NCBI RefSeq assembly: GCF_015680235.1
Contig: NZ_JADLJL010000003.1
Span: 62,001 to 126,000 of the forward strand
Origin: Pseudomonas guariconensis
GTDB taxonomy: Bacteria > Pseudomonadota > Gammaproteobacteria > Pseudomonadales > Pseudomonadaceae
DNA length: 64,000 bases
Direction: 5' to 3'
Part shown: piece by piece, positions 26,255 through 35,581 of the stretch
Position numbering within the stretch: the first letter of the stretch is position 1
Layout: every line of letters begins with the position of its first letter
Program-made: the position numbers and the translations under genes
Notes under the pieces: generated by a model
The model's database searches: none
What the model was told of the DNA's origin: nothing
What the model saw: the letters and a program-made list of their open reading frames with translations, nothing else

Positions 26255-27751
26255 ATGCCCACCCGATCATCGCGTTCTTCCCTGTACAGGTCGCACCCCG
26301 AACTGATCCTCAACCTGGGCAGTTGCCTCGCCGTGCTCGCCATCGTAGCCATCGTCAGCTACCTGCTGGCCCGCGAGCGCGACAGCGTCGAGCAGTCGGC
26401 CATACGTTCTTCGGGCAATATCGTCCAACTCATCGAAAGCGATATCCTGCGCAACGTCGAACTCTATGACCAGTCCCTGCACGGGCTGATCTGGGCGGTG
26501 AAACATCCCGAATTGCTAAACACATCGCCAGAGCTGCGCCAGCAGATCCTCTTCAACCAGACCTTCGCCGCCCCGGTGCGTGGGGATATCCTCTGGCTCG
26601 GCGCCCACGGCGATGTGCTGGGCGACTCGCTGCATACGCGGCCACGCCAGGCCAATTTCGCCGATACCATCGCCTTCCAGGCTCACCGCGACCGACCGGA
26701 CCTTGGCCTGTTCATCAGCCCGCCGTTCAAGGCCCGTCTGGGCGAGCTGGACTGGTGCATCAGCTTCAGCCGCCGCATCTCAGGCCCCAATGGCGAATTC
26801 GCCGGCGTCGCCGCCGGCGCCCTGCGCCTGGACTATTTCACCGAGCTGTTCGAGCGCTTGGACATCGGCAAGGACAGCAGCATCAACCTGCTCAACACCG
26901 ATGGCCAGTTGCTAGCCAGGCAACCTTCACGCCCGCAAGACCCGATGATCGGCAGCGACTACAGCGAGCGGCCCAACTTCCAGCGCATCCTCAACGAGCG
27001 CAGCGGCAGTTTCACCGCCAGGTCCGAGCACACCGGGGTGCAGCGCATCTATACCTTCGCCCGGGTCGCTGACCTGCCGCTGATCGTGCTGGTGGTGGAT
27101 GCTTCCGATGAGGTGTTCCAGTCCTGGCGTCGCACCGCGACCCTGGTGGGCGTCGCCACTGGCATGCTGTGCATCGGTATTCTTTGGCTGACCTTGTTGC
27201 TGGGCCGCGAATTGCGCCGCCGCCAAGAGGCCGAGCGAGGCCTGGCGGCCCTTGCAGCCACCGATAGCCTCACCGGGCTCGCCAACCGCCGCCGGCTGGA
27301 CCAGGTGCTGCGCCAGGAGTGGGCCCGCGCCCAGCGCAACCGCCAGCCGCTGGCCATTCTCATGGTGGATGTGGATCACTTCAAATCCTTCAACCAGCGT
27401 CACGGCCATGCTGGCGGCGACCATGCCCTGCGCGAGGTCGCCAAGACGATAGAGCGCTGCATCCGCCGCCCGGCGGACCTGGCTGCGCGCTATGGAGGGG
27501 AAGAGTTCCAGGTGGTATTGCCCGACACCGATCTACCCGGTGCCAGGCTGCTGGCCGAACGCATACGCGACAGCGTGCAGGCGCTGCCACCGTTCGGCGA
27601 CGACGAGCGGTCGGTGACCGTGAGCATCGGCATCAGCCTGCATACGCCAGGCACCCAGCAAGACCTCACGGGCTTGCTGGGCTCGGCGGACGAGGCGCTC
27701 TACCGGGCCAAAGCCAACGGCCGCAACCGCGTGGAAGGCCCCACGGGTTAG
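26255..27751 (+). CDS. Membrane-bound diguanylate cyclase (GGDEF)
   Basis: A 498-residue protein. One N-terminal helix (ELILNLGSCLAVLAIVAIVS), a periplasmic sensory region of about 230 residues with PDC/dCache-like spacing, a second helix (LVGVATGMLCIGILWLTLLL) and a GGDEF domain with TDSLTGLANRRRLD, VDVDHFKSFNQ and an intact active loop RYGGEEFQ. It should make c-di-GMP. The product-inhibition RxxD is not obvious upstream of the loop. ATG 26255 is preferred because it leads directly into the first helix. The gene converges on a DUF2383 gene with a 4-nt overlap of stops. Confidence 0.88.
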   Translation: MPTRSSRSSLYRSHPELILNLGSCLAVLAIVAIVSYLLARERDSVEQSAIRSSGNIVQLIESDILRNVELYDQSLHGLIWAVKHPELLNTSPELRQQILFNQTFAAPVRGDILWLGAHGDVLGDSLHTRPRQANFADTIAFQAHRDRPDLGLFISPPFKARLGELDWCISFSRRISGPNGEFAGVAAGALRLDYFTELFERLDIGKDSSINLLNTDGQLLARQPSRPQDPMIGSDYSERPNFQRILNERSGSFTARSEHTGVQRIYTFARVADLPLIVLVVDASDEVFQSWRRTATLVGVATGMLCIGILWLTLLLGRELRRRQEAERGLAALAATDSLTGLANRRRLDQVLRQEWARAQRNRQPLAILMVDVDHFKSFNQRHGHAGGDHALREVAKTIERCIRRPADLAARYGGEEFQVVLPDTDLPGARLLAERIRDSVQALPPFGDDERSVTVSIGISLHTPGTQQDLTGLLGSADEALYRAKANGRNRVEGPTG

Positions 27752-28224
27752 GAACGTGCCCGCGCGGCGTCGCGCAGTGCTTTTACCTGGTCATGGTTGC
27801 GCTGCACGCCTTGCAGCTGTTTTTCCACCAGGGCATAGGTCTCGTCGCTGGCGGTGCGGCCAAGCTTGACCAGCTTCTCGCGCGCGTCCTTGTAGGCTTT
27901 CAGGGCAAAGTCCTCACCGCGCTCGACCTCGTTGAGCACCGCTTCCTCGCTCTTGCCGGTCAGCATCGACTTGAAATTAACCCAGCCCCGATGCAGGTCG
28001 CCGCTCAGACTGGTGGAGGTTTCCGGGTCGCCGCCCAGGCGTCGCACTTCGCCTTGCAGCTCGGCGGCGGCACTGGCGCACTCGCCAGCGCGTTGGACGA
28101 AGAACGCCTTGAGCTCAGTGTTCTTCACATCTTCGGCCGACTCCTTGAAGCCTTTTTCGCCGTCTTTGCTGTACTCGATCAGGTCGTTGAGTACGTCGAT
28201 CACGTCTTTGTTTGGATGACTCAT
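27748..28224 (-). CDS. PA2169/DUF2383 family four-helix bundle protein
   Basis: A 158-residue helical protein. NKDVIDVLNDLIEYSKDGEKGFKESAED, the E-x(2)-H-less but Glu-rich helices, and HRGWVNFKSMLTGKSEEAVLNEVERGED match DUF2383 (ferritin-like bundle), many of which are stress-induced. The ATG at 28224 follows AAGGAG. Expression and metal binding are not established. The 3' end overlaps the cyclase gene by 4 nt in convergent orientation. Confidence 0.83.
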   Translation of the reverse strand: MSHPNKDVIDVLNDLIEYSKDGEKGFKESAEDVKNTELKAFFVQRAGECASAAAELQGEVRRLGGDPETSTSLSGDLHRGWVNFKSMLTGKSEEAVLNEVERGEDFALKAYKDAREKLVKLGRTASDETYALVEKQLQGVQRNHDQVKALRDAARARS

Positions 28225-28424
28225 GGCGCAAACTCCTTGGCAGGTGATAGTCCCTTGTAGAGGAGCAGGCATCGTGCCAAGCCAGGCAGAGAATATAATT
28301 CCAATTAAAAACAATAAGTTACAGCCAACAGGCGCAACCGTTGACGAGGCGTTCTGCATGATTGCCGCTTGGGCGTTCGTGCACTTTGCAGTATGGTCGG
28401 CGCTTTGCACTGCCAGGCCGTCCA

Positions 28425-28652
28425 ATGAAACCCGAATCCCTGCAACTGCTGGTTACCCGCACCATGCCCTTCGGCAAGTACCAGGGGCGCCTGATCGCCG
28501 ACCTGCCGGGCGACTACCTGGCATGGTTCGCTCGCAAAGGCTTCCCGGCCGGGGAGCTGGGTGGGTTGCTGGCCCTGATGCACGAGATCGATCACAACGG
28601 GCTGGGGGAATTGCTGGTGCCGTTGCGGCGCAAACAGCCGCGCCAGCCTTGA
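28425..28652 (+). CDS. DUF3820 family protein
   Basis: A 75-residue protein with the family signature MPFGKYQGRLIADLPGDYLAWFARKGFPAGELG. DUF3820 domains also occur at the end of exonuclease-like proteins; one Pfam name calls them putative quorum-sensing-regulated virulence factors, but function is unknown. The ATG at 28425 gives the usual compact length. Confidence 0.85.
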   Translation: MKPESLQLLVTRTMPFGKYQGRLIADLPGDYLAWFARKGFPAGELGGLLALMHEIDHNGLGELLVPLRRKQPRQP

Positions 28653-28658
28653 AACAGC

Positions 28659-28746
28659 TATCGCCGGCAAGCCGGCTCCGACAAGGTTATCGCTGCTCTT
28701 GAGCACAGCGCAGAACCTGTAGGAGCCGGCTTGCCGGCGATTGGGC
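28659..28746. repeat. REP pair downstream of fruA
   Basis: ATCGCCGGCAAGCCGGCTCC (28660-28679) and AGGAGCCGGCTTGCCGGCGA (28720-28739) form an inverted pair between the DUF3820 gene and fruA, which converge here. Confidence 0.85.
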
Positions 28747-28765
28747 CACAGACGCGAGCAGGGCC

Positions 28766-30502
28766 TCAGCCTTTCACCGGCGCCACCGCCAGCTCCACCC
28801 GCTCACCCTTCTTGATCACCGCATACACCACCGCCGTCAGCAGGCTCCCGGCCAGGATCGCCACCAGGTACAGCAGCGCGTGGTTGATCGCATTGGGGAT
28901 CAGCAACACGAACAAACCGCCATGGGGCGCCATCAGCTTGCAGCCAAAGTACATCGACAAGGCGCCGGTCAGCGCGCCACCAGCGATGCTCGCCGGGATC
29001 ACCCGCAGCGGGTCCTTGGCCGCGAAGGGAATTGCGCCCTCGGAAATGAAGCACAGCCCCAGCGCCAACGCCGCCTTGCCCGCCTCGCGCTCGCTCTGGG
29101 CGAACTTGCGCCGGGCCAGGAAGCTGGCCATGCCCAGGCCGATCGGCGGCACCATGCCGGCAGCCATGGTCGCCGCCATCGGCGCGTAGCTCGACGACGC
29201 CAGCAACCCCACCGAAAACGCATACGCCGCCTTGTTGATCGGCCCGCCCAGGTCGACACACATCATCCCGCCCAACAGCAGCCCAAGCAGGACGGCGTTG
29301 GTCGTGCCCATGCTGTCGAGAAAGTGCGTCAGGCCTTCGAGCATCGCCGCCACAGGTTGGCCGACCACATAGATCATCACCAGGCCCGTGAACAGGCTGG
29401 CGAGCAATGGAATGATCAGAATCGGCTTGAGCGCGTCGAGGCTGCTCGGCAGGCGCGCCCAGCGGCTGATGGCCTTGGCGCTGTAACCCGCCAGGAAGCC
29501 TGCGACGATGCCGCCGATGAAGCCCGCACCAAGGGTACTGGCCAGCAGGCCGCCGATCATGCCGGGGGCAAGCCCGGGCCGGTCGGCGATGGACCAGGCG
29601 ATATAGCCGGCAAGCAACGGCACCATCAGCTTGAAGGCCGCCTCGCCGCCGATCTGCATCAACGCCGCCGGCAAGGTGCCGGGCTCCTTGTAGGCCTCGA
29701 TGCCGAAGACGAACGACAGGGCGATCAGCAGGCCACCGGCCACCACCATTGGCAACATGAACGAGACGCCGGTGAGCAAGTGTTTGTAGACGCCGGTCTT
29801 CTCGCCCTTTTTCACGGCCTCGCCGGACGTCTCGCCCGTCGCCTCCACCTTGCCCTGGGCCAAGGCCTTGTCGAGGGTGGCGCGGGCCTGCTTGAGGGCG
29901 ATGCCGGTGCCGCAGCGGTAGATACGCTTGCCGGCGAAGCGCGCGGTCGGCACCTCGATGTCGGCGGCCAGCAGCACCACGTCGGCCTCAGCGATGGCCT
30001 CGGCGGGCAGAGGATTACGCGCCCCCACCGAGCCCTGGGTCTCCACGGTGAGCTGGTAGCCCAGCTCCTTGGCCGCCTGCTGCAACGCCTCGGCTGCCAT
30101 GAATGTATGAGCCACCCCCGTGGGGCAAGCCGTCACCGCGACGAGCCTGGGCACGGCAGCAGCCGGCAGCGCCTGCTCGGCGTCCAGCGGTTGCAGCACC
30201 TGGGCTTTGGCTGCGGCCTCGTCGAGGAAGCTGCCACGGTCTGCCAAGGCCTGGGCAGGCGTGCTCTGGTAGACGCGCTTGCCGACGAAGCGGGCAAGGT
30301 CCACAGCACCAGTGCTGACCACCAGCACCCAGTCGGCTTCGGCGATCTGCGCCGGGCTCAGGCAGCGCTCGGGATGCTCGGCGTCCTGCACCTCCACGCT
30401 GGTGCTCCAGCCCCGCTGCTGGGCCGCCGCCGACAGCAGGCGCGCGCTCAGCACGCTGGATACCTGGCCGTTGGGGCAGGCGGTGATGATGGCGATGTTC
30501 AT
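28766..30502 (-). CDS. fruA: PTS fructose-specific EIIB'BC component FruA
   Basis: A 578-residue membrane transporter that imports fructose as fructose-1-phosphate. Order: degenerate EIIB' (MNIAIITACPNG), EIIB with phospho-Cys126 in VAVTACPTGVAHTFMAAEAL, a charged linker near residues 215-240, and EIIC with about eight membrane helices (LLTGVSFMLPMVVAGGLLIA onward). The ATG at 30502 overlaps the fruK stop by 4 nt (ATGA). Last gene of fruBKA. Confidence 0.95.
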   Translation of the reverse strand: MNIAIITACPNGQVSSVLSARLLSAAAQQRGWSTSVEVQDAEHPERCLSPAQIAEADWVLVVSTGAVDLARFVGKRVYQSTPAQALADRGSFLDEAAAKAQVLQPLDAEQALPAAAVPRLVAVTACPTGVAHTFMAAEALQQAAKELGYQLTVETQGSVGARNPLPAEAIAEADVVLLAADIEVPTARFAGKRIYRCGTGIALKQARATLDKALAQGKVEATGETSGEAVKKGEKTGVYKHLLTGVSFMLPMVVAGGLLIALSFVFGIEAYKEPGTLPAALMQIGGEAAFKLMVPLLAGYIAWSIADRPGLAPGMIGGLLASTLGAGFIGGIVAGFLAGYSAKAISRWARLPSSLDALKPILIIPLLASLFTGLVMIYVVGQPVAAMLEGLTHFLDSMGTTNAVLLGLLLGGMMCVDLGGPINKAAYAFSVGLLASSSYAPMAATMAAGMVPPIGLGMASFLARRKFAQSEREAGKAALALGLCFISEGAIPFAAKDPLRVIPASIAGGALTGALSMYFGCKLMAPHGGLFVLLIPNAINHALLYLVAILAGSLLTAVVYAVIKKGERVELAVAPVKG

Positions 30503-31446
30503 CGGCAACCCTCTTGTTGTTCTGTCAGTTGCACGGCGCTTTCCAGGCGCGCCAGCTGTTCCCGATCGCGGATACCGAAGCCGACCTGGCTCACCGCCTG
30601 CGCGGCGATGGCCGTGGCGCGGCGCAGTGTCTGCCCGGCCGGCTCACCCTGCAGCAGCCCATGGACCATGCCGGCGACCAGCGAATCGCCAGCACCGACC
30701 GTGCTGGCCACCCGCACCTTGGGCGGTTGCCCGTGCAAGGCCAGGTCCTGGGCGAACCAGCTGACGCCCTGCTCGCCCTGGGACACCACCACATGCTTGA
30801 TGCCCGACGCCAACAGGCGCTGGGCAGCCGCACGCTGGTCAGCCGGGCTGTGCATGGCGGCACCGAGCGCCTCGCCCAATTCCTCGGTGTTAGGCTTGAC
30901 CAGCCAAGGCTGGGCCTGAAGGCCTACGCGCAATGCTTCGCCGCTGGTGTCCAGGGCAACTTTCAGGCCTTGCCCCTTGAGCATCTGCAACAGGGCCTGG
31001 AACCACTGAGCATCGACGCCTCTTGGCAGGCTGCCGGCCACCACCACCGCATCGTGCTCTGCCGCCACCTGTTCAAGGCGCCGCATCAGGGCGAGCTGGG
31101 CGACCTCGTCGACCTCAGGCCCCTGGCCGTTGATGTCGGTGACGCGGCCATCGGCCTCGACCAGCTTGATGTTGTTGCGGGTCTCGCCAGGCACCCGCAC
31201 AAAACAGTCGACAAAACCGCGCCAGGCGATGAGTTCTTCGAACGGCGCCAGGTTGTCGCGGCCGAGAAAACCACCCACGGTCACGCGATGGCCCAGGTCA
31301 GCCAGCACCTGCGCCACGTTCAGGCCTTTGCCGGCGGCATGGCTGTGCTGGGCCTGGCTACGGTTGACCTGCCCCGGGTGCAGGGCCTGCAGGCTGACGG
31401 TGATGTCCAGCGCCGGGTTGAGGGTGAGGGTGAGGATCTTGGCCAT
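30499..31446 (-). CDS. fruK: 1-phosphofructokinase FruK
   Basis: A 315-residue PfkB-family kinase that converts fructose-1-phosphate to fructose-1,6-bisphosphate. ILTLTLNPALDITVSLQALH is the family N-terminus; the catalytic Asp and anion hole are in ASTVGAGDSLVAGMVHGLL. It sits directly between fruB (stop and start adjacent) and fruA (4-nt overlap). In P. putida fructose-1-phosphate is the effector of Cra, so FruK also sets induction. Confidence 0.95.
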   Translation of the reverse strand: MAKILTLTLNPALDITVSLQALHPGQVNRSQAQHSHAAGKGLNVAQVLADLGHRVTVGGFLGRDNLAPFEELIAWRGFVDCFVRVPGETRNNIKLVEADGRVTDINGQGPEVDEVAQLALMRRLEQVAAEHDAVVVAGSLPRGVDAQWFQALLQMLKGQGLKVALDTSGEALRVGLQAQPWLVKPNTEELGEALGAAMHSPADQRAAAQRLLASGIKHVVVSQGEQGVSWFAQDLALHGQPPKVRVASTVGAGDSLVAGMVHGLLQGEPAGQTLRRATAIAAQAVSQVGFGIRDREQLARLESAVQLTEQQEGCR

Positions 31447-34299
31447 TCAGTAACGCTCCACCAGCGCCCGTACCGCAGCGGCGCTTTCCTGTTGCAGGGC
31501 CTCGCGCGCCAGGGCGCGGGCCGTCTGGTGATCGGCCTGGCGAACCAGTGCCTTGACTTCGGCGATGCTGCGGGCGGCGACGCTGAGCTCATCCACGTCC
31601 AGGCCGAGCAGCACCGCGACCGCCTGCGGGTCGGCCGCCAGCTCACCGCACACGCCTACCCACTTGCCCTGGGCATGGGCGGCGCGCACGGTCATGTCGA
31701 TCAGTTGCAGCACGGCCGGGTGGAGGCCGTCGGCCTGTGCCGAGAGGCTTGGGTGGCCACGGTCGATGGCCAGGGTGTATTGAGTCAGATCGTTGGTGCC
31801 GATACTGAAGAAGTCCACCTCACGGGCCAGCTGTGGTGCCAGCAAGGCAGCCGATGGCACCTCGACCATGATGCCGACCTGCAGGTCGGCGACCGGGATT
31901 TCCTCGCGCAGGCGATCGACCATGGCCTTGGCCTCGCGCCATTCGTGTACTTGGCCGACCATCGGGAACATGATACGCAACGGGCGATCATCCGCGGCGC
32001 GCAACAAGGCGCGCAGTTGGTCTTCCATCACCTGTGGGCGCTGCAGGGTCAGGCGCACGCCACGCACGCCGAGGAAGGGGTTTTCCTCGGCGGCGATCGG
32101 CCAGTAGGGCAAGGGCTTGTCGCCGCCCACATCGAGAGTACGCACCACCAGCGGGCGCCCGGCCAGGCCATCGAGCACGCGGCGGTATTCGGCTTCCTGG
32201 GTGGCCACATCCGGTGCCTGGGGGTGGGCCATGAAGATCAGTTCGGTACGCAACAGGCCTACGCCTTCGGCGCCCTGCTCCACCACCTTCTCGATGCCGG
32301 TGCTCTGGCCGATGTTCGCGCACACCTCCATGGCGCGGCCATCGCGGCTCACCGCGGGTTCGTGGCGCTTGGCCCAGGCGGCCTGCAGGCGTTGCTCGCG
32401 CAGGTCGCGTTCGGCCAGGGCACGTTGCAGTTCGTCGGCAGGCGGCGCCACGCTGACCCGGCCACGCTGACCGTCGAGCAGCAACGGCGTACCGGGCTCT
32501 AGCAGCAGGATCGCAGCCCCTACGCCGACCACCGCCGGGATGCCCAGAGCACGGGCGACGATGGCGCTATGGGCGGTGGCACCACCCTGTGCGGTGACGA
32601 TGCCGGCGACGCGCGCCGGGTCCAGGCGAGCCACGTCGGATGGACCGACCTCGGCCATTACCAGCACATAAGGCTGCTGGGGCTCCGCTACTGCCTGGAC
32701 CCCGCACAATTGCGCCAGCACGCGCCGGCCGATGTCGCGCAGGTCGGCGGCACGCTCGGCCAGCAGCGCGTCGTGCAGCGCCTCCTGCTGGCGCGCGGCG
32801 CTGTCGATGACGGTCATCCAGGCGGCTGCGGCGCTTTCACCCTGCGCCAGCCGCTGCTCGACCTCATCGCCCAGGCCCGGGTCGGCGAGCATTTCCTGGT
32901 GGGTGACGAAAATCTCGCCGATAGCCTTGTCGCTGCGTTGCACCAAGGCTTGCAGTTCGGCGTTCACCGTCTCCAGGGCCTGGCGCAGCTTCTGACGCTC
33001 CTGGGCGGGCGACTCGCCGCGCAGGGGGTAATCGATCTCACGCTCGACATGGACATGGGCCGGGCCACTGGCGATGCCCGGCGCGGCACCGATACCCTGG
33101 ACCAGGCTGCCGGCGGCAGGTGCCTGCAACACTTCGACGGCAACGGGCGTAGCCAGCACCACCTGCTCGGGCAGCGGCTCCACGTCTTCGCCCAAGCCTT
33201 GTTCGATGGCGGCAAGCAACACCGGCAACGCATCGCTCGCGATGTTCGGTTCGGCGATCAGTTCAAGCGTCTGGCCACGCCGGGCACCGAGGCTCAGCAG
33301 CTTGCTCAGGCTCTTGACCGATACCGCCGGCTGGCCGCTGTCGAGCAGGCGCACACGGATCTCGCCCTCGAAGCCCTTGGCCAGTTGCGCCAGCACCTTG
33401 GCCGGGCGGGCATGCAAGCCGTGGGGGTTGGCCAGGACGATGCGCGCACAGGGCCAATCGCTCGGCGCCTCACCGCCCAGCACCTCGAGCACGTCGCGGC
33501 TGTTGGTGGCCTGGTAGAGCATCTGCCCACGGCCTTCGATCAGCACCTCGCACAGGCGCTCGAGCAACGCCTGGTGGGCAACGCCCAGGCTGGCCAGGCA
33601 GAACAGGCCATTGAGCGGCTGGTCGCGATAGCGCAGCGGCTGCTGCGGCGTGACGAAGGCCAGACCCGGCTGGCGCACCTGGCGTTCGCTGTGCAGCCAC
33701 CACAGGCCTTCGCCCAAGGGCAGCGGCTCGGCCTGCTGCAGCACGCTGGCAAAGCCTGCCTCGACGCACCCGGCGCGCTGCAACAGGCGTGCGCCACGCC
33801 AGGCCAGTTCATCGAAATCTTCAGCCGCCAGGTTCAGGCCCACCAGCTGCGCATCGAGCGCCAGCGCCTGGGGCGCGCCTTGCAGCAGCTTGAGCAGGGC
33901 CTCGGCGGAACTGGCGCGGCGCAAGGCCTCGGCCAGGTCGGTCTCGCCCAGGGCACGGGTCAGCAATTGCAACAGGCGCAGGTGTTCGTCGGAGCGGGCC
34001 GCGATGCCGATGGCCAGGTAGACGACCTGGCCATCGCCCCATTCGACCCCCTCGGGAAACTGCAGCAGACGCACGCCGGTGGCGAACACCTGGTCACGGG
34101 TCTGCGGGGTGCCGTGGGGAATGGCGATACCCTGGCCGAGGAAGGTCGAGCCTTGCGCCTCGCGAGCCTCAAGCCCTTGCAGGTAACCTTCGGCGACCAG
34201 TCCATCAGCGACCAGCCGATCGGCCAGCAGACGCAGCGCCTGGGCCTTGTCGGCGGCCACCTGGCCCATGGCGATCTGCTCCTGAGCGAGCTCCAGCAT
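31447..34299 (-). CDS. fruB: PTS fructose EIIA-HPr-EI polyprotein FruB
   Basis: A 950-residue cytoplasmic phosphotransfer protein that takes phosphate from PEP to FruA. Domains in order: EIIA (about 1-145, phospho-His62 in GIAIPHGTP), HPr (about 284-370, phospho-His296 in NPHGLHARPA) and EI (about 400-950, phospho-His577 in QGGATAHSAIVARALGIP). The ATG at 34299 starts the EIIA domain and is 116 nt from a Cra site. The fused architecture is the Pseudomonas form. Confidence 0.95.
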   Translation of the reverse strand: MLELAQEQIAMGQVAADKAQALRLLADRLVADGLVAEGYLQGLEAREAQGSTFLGQGIAIPHGTPQTRDQVFATGVRLLQFPEGVEWGDGQVVYLAIGIAARSDEHLRLLQLLTRALGETDLAEALRRASSAEALLKLLQGAPQALALDAQLVGLNLAAEDFDELAWRGARLLQRAGCVEAGFASVLQQAEPLPLGEGLWWLHSERQVRQPGLAFVTPQQPLRYRDQPLNGLFCLASLGVAHQALLERLCEVLIEGRGQMLYQATNSRDVLEVLGGEAPSDWPCARIVLANPHGLHARPAKVLAQLAKGFEGEIRVRLLDSGQPAVSVKSLSKLLSLGARRGQTLELIAEPNIASDALPVLLAAIEQGLGEDVEPLPEQVVLATPVAVEVLQAPAAGSLVQGIGAAPGIASGPAHVHVEREIDYPLRGESPAQERQKLRQALETVNAELQALVQRSDKAIGEIFVTHQEMLADPGLGDEVEQRLAQGESAAAAWMTVIDSAARQQEALHDALLAERAADLRDIGRRVLAQLCGVQAVAEPQQPYVLVMAEVGPSDVARLDPARVAGIVTAQGGATAHSAIVARALGIPAVVGVGAAILLLEPGTPLLLDGQRGRVSVAPPADELQRALAERDLREQRLQAAWAKRHEPAVSRDGRAMEVCANIGQSTGIEKVVEQGAEGVGLLRTELIFMAHPQAPDVATQEAEYRRVLDGLAGRPLVVRTLDVGGDKPLPYWPIAAEENPFLGVRGVRLTLQRPQVMEDQLRALLRAADDRPLRIMFPMVGQVHEWREAKAMVDRLREEIPVADLQVGIMVEVPSAALLAPQLAREVDFFSIGTNDLTQYTLAIDRGHPSLSAQADGLHPAVLQLIDMTVRAAHAQGKWVGVCGELAADPQAVAVLLGLDVDELSVAARSIAEVKALVRQADHQTARALAREALQQESAAAVRALVERY

Positions 34300-34414
34300 G
34301 ACCTTCTCCTTTTGCAGCCCCGGGGTCGGGTACTGAGGTATTGTTGTGAAATTCACGAAAAGGGCCAGTGCAACGACCTTGCGCGGGTGGCAAGCCGCGG
34401 CAGGTAAATCACCT

Positions 34415-34429
34415 GCTGAATCGTTTAAC
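34415..34429. promoter_or_regulatory. Cra (FruR) operator in front of fruB
   Basis: GCTGAATCGTTTAAC matches the E. coli Cra consensus TGAATCGWTTCA over most of its length, and on the minus strand reads TTAAACGATTCA, one base from the operator I recall for P. putida fruB. It lies between divergent fruB and cra, so Cra should repress fruBKA until fructose-1-phosphate releases it. Confidence 0.75.
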
Positions 34430-34583
34430 CTGACCAGGAGGCCACGTTACTCGATAATCTTGCGACGAAAAAGCCCCATCCTGTCGGACAATTGCGACAA
34501 TGGTCGCCTGCGCACGGCCTGGCCCTTGAGTCACACTACCCGGTCAAGTCCGCAGCAGCCCCGGTAATAACAAGGAAAATTCG

Positions 34584-35579
34584 GTGAAACTCAGCGATAT
34601 CGCCCGTCTGGCCGGTGTGTCCGTGACCACCGCCAGCTACGTCATCAATGGCAAGGCCGAACAGCAGCGCATCAGCAACAGCACGGTCGAGCGCGTGCGC
34701 GCGGTGGTCGAAGCCCACGGCTTCACACCCAACCCGCAGGCTGCCGGCCTGCGCAGCCGGCACACCCGGACCCTGGGCTTCATTCTCCCGGATCTGGAGA
34801 ACCCCAGCTATGCCCGCATTGCCAAGCAGCTCGAGCAAGGTGCCCGTGCCCGTGGCTACCAGTTGCTGATCGCCAGCAGCGATGACCAGCCGGACAGCGA
34901 ACGGCAGTTGCAGCAACTGTTCCGCGCGCGCCGCTGCGATGCGTTGTTCGTCGCCAGCTGCCTGCCGCCGGACGACGACAGCTACCGCGAATTGCAGGAC
35001 AAGGGCCTGCCGGTGATCGCCATCGACCGGCGCATGGACCCAGCGCACTTCTGCTCGGTGATCAGCGACGACCGCGATGCCAGCCGCCAACTGGCCCAGA
35101 GCCTGCTGGACACCCACCCTCGCACCATCGCCCTGATTGGCGCCCGCCCGGAGCTGTCGGTCAGCCAGGCCCGCGCTGGCGGTTTCGACGAAGCGCTGCA
35201 ACCGTTTAGTGGCCAGGTACGCCGCTACCAGGGCGAGGCCTTCAGCCGTGAATGCGGCCAGCGCCTGATGCTGCAATTGATCGAGGACTTCGGCGGCCTG
35301 CCCGATGCCCTGGTCACCACGTCCTACGTGCTGCTGCAAGGCGTGTTCGACACCCTGCAGGCACGCCCGGCCGATTCGCGCCAGCTGCAGCTGGGTACCT
35401 TCGGTGACAACCAGCTGCTGGACTTCCTGCCGCTGCCGGTCAACGCCATGGCCCAGCAGCACGGGCTGATCGCCGCCACCGCCTTGGAGCTCGCCCTGGC
35501 CGCCATCGAGGACAAACGCTACGAGCCCGGTGTGCATGCCGTGGCACGTACCTTCAAGCAACGCATCAGCGCAGGCTGA
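34584..35579 (+). CDS. cra: Catabolite repressor/activator Cra (FruR)
   Basis: A 331-residue LacI-family regulator beginning at GTG. HTH MKLSDIARLAGVSVTTASYVINGKAEQQRIS, hinge GLRSRHTRTLGFILPDLENP and a periplasmic-binding-like effector domain are present. Cra senses fructose-1-phosphate in P. putida. It is divergent from fruBKA, its principal target. AAGGAAAAT is the likely ribosome site. The gene ends 2 nt before a TatD-family start, suggesting co-transcription. Confidence 0.94.
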   Translation: MKLSDIARLAGVSVTTASYVINGKAEQQRISNSTVERVRAVVEAHGFTPNPQAAGLRSRHTRTLGFILPDLENPSYARIAKQLEQGARARGYQLLIASSDDQPDSERQLQQLFRARRCDALFVASCLPPDDDSYRELQDKGLPVIAIDRRMDPAHFCSVISDDRDASRQLAQSLLDTHPRTIALIGARPELSVSQARAGGFDEALQPFSGQVRRYQGEAFSRECGQRLMLQLIEDFGGLPDALVTTSYVLLQGVFDTLQARPADSRQLQLGTFGDNQLLDFLPLPVNAMAQQHGLIAATALELALAAIEDKRYEPGVHAVARTFKQRISAG

Positions 35580-35581
35580 CC

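Noticed and set aside
28880-34407. Three long plus-strand frames across fruA, fruK and fruB
   Set aside because: Mirror frames of the fruBKA genes, whose catalytic residues are intact on the minus strand.
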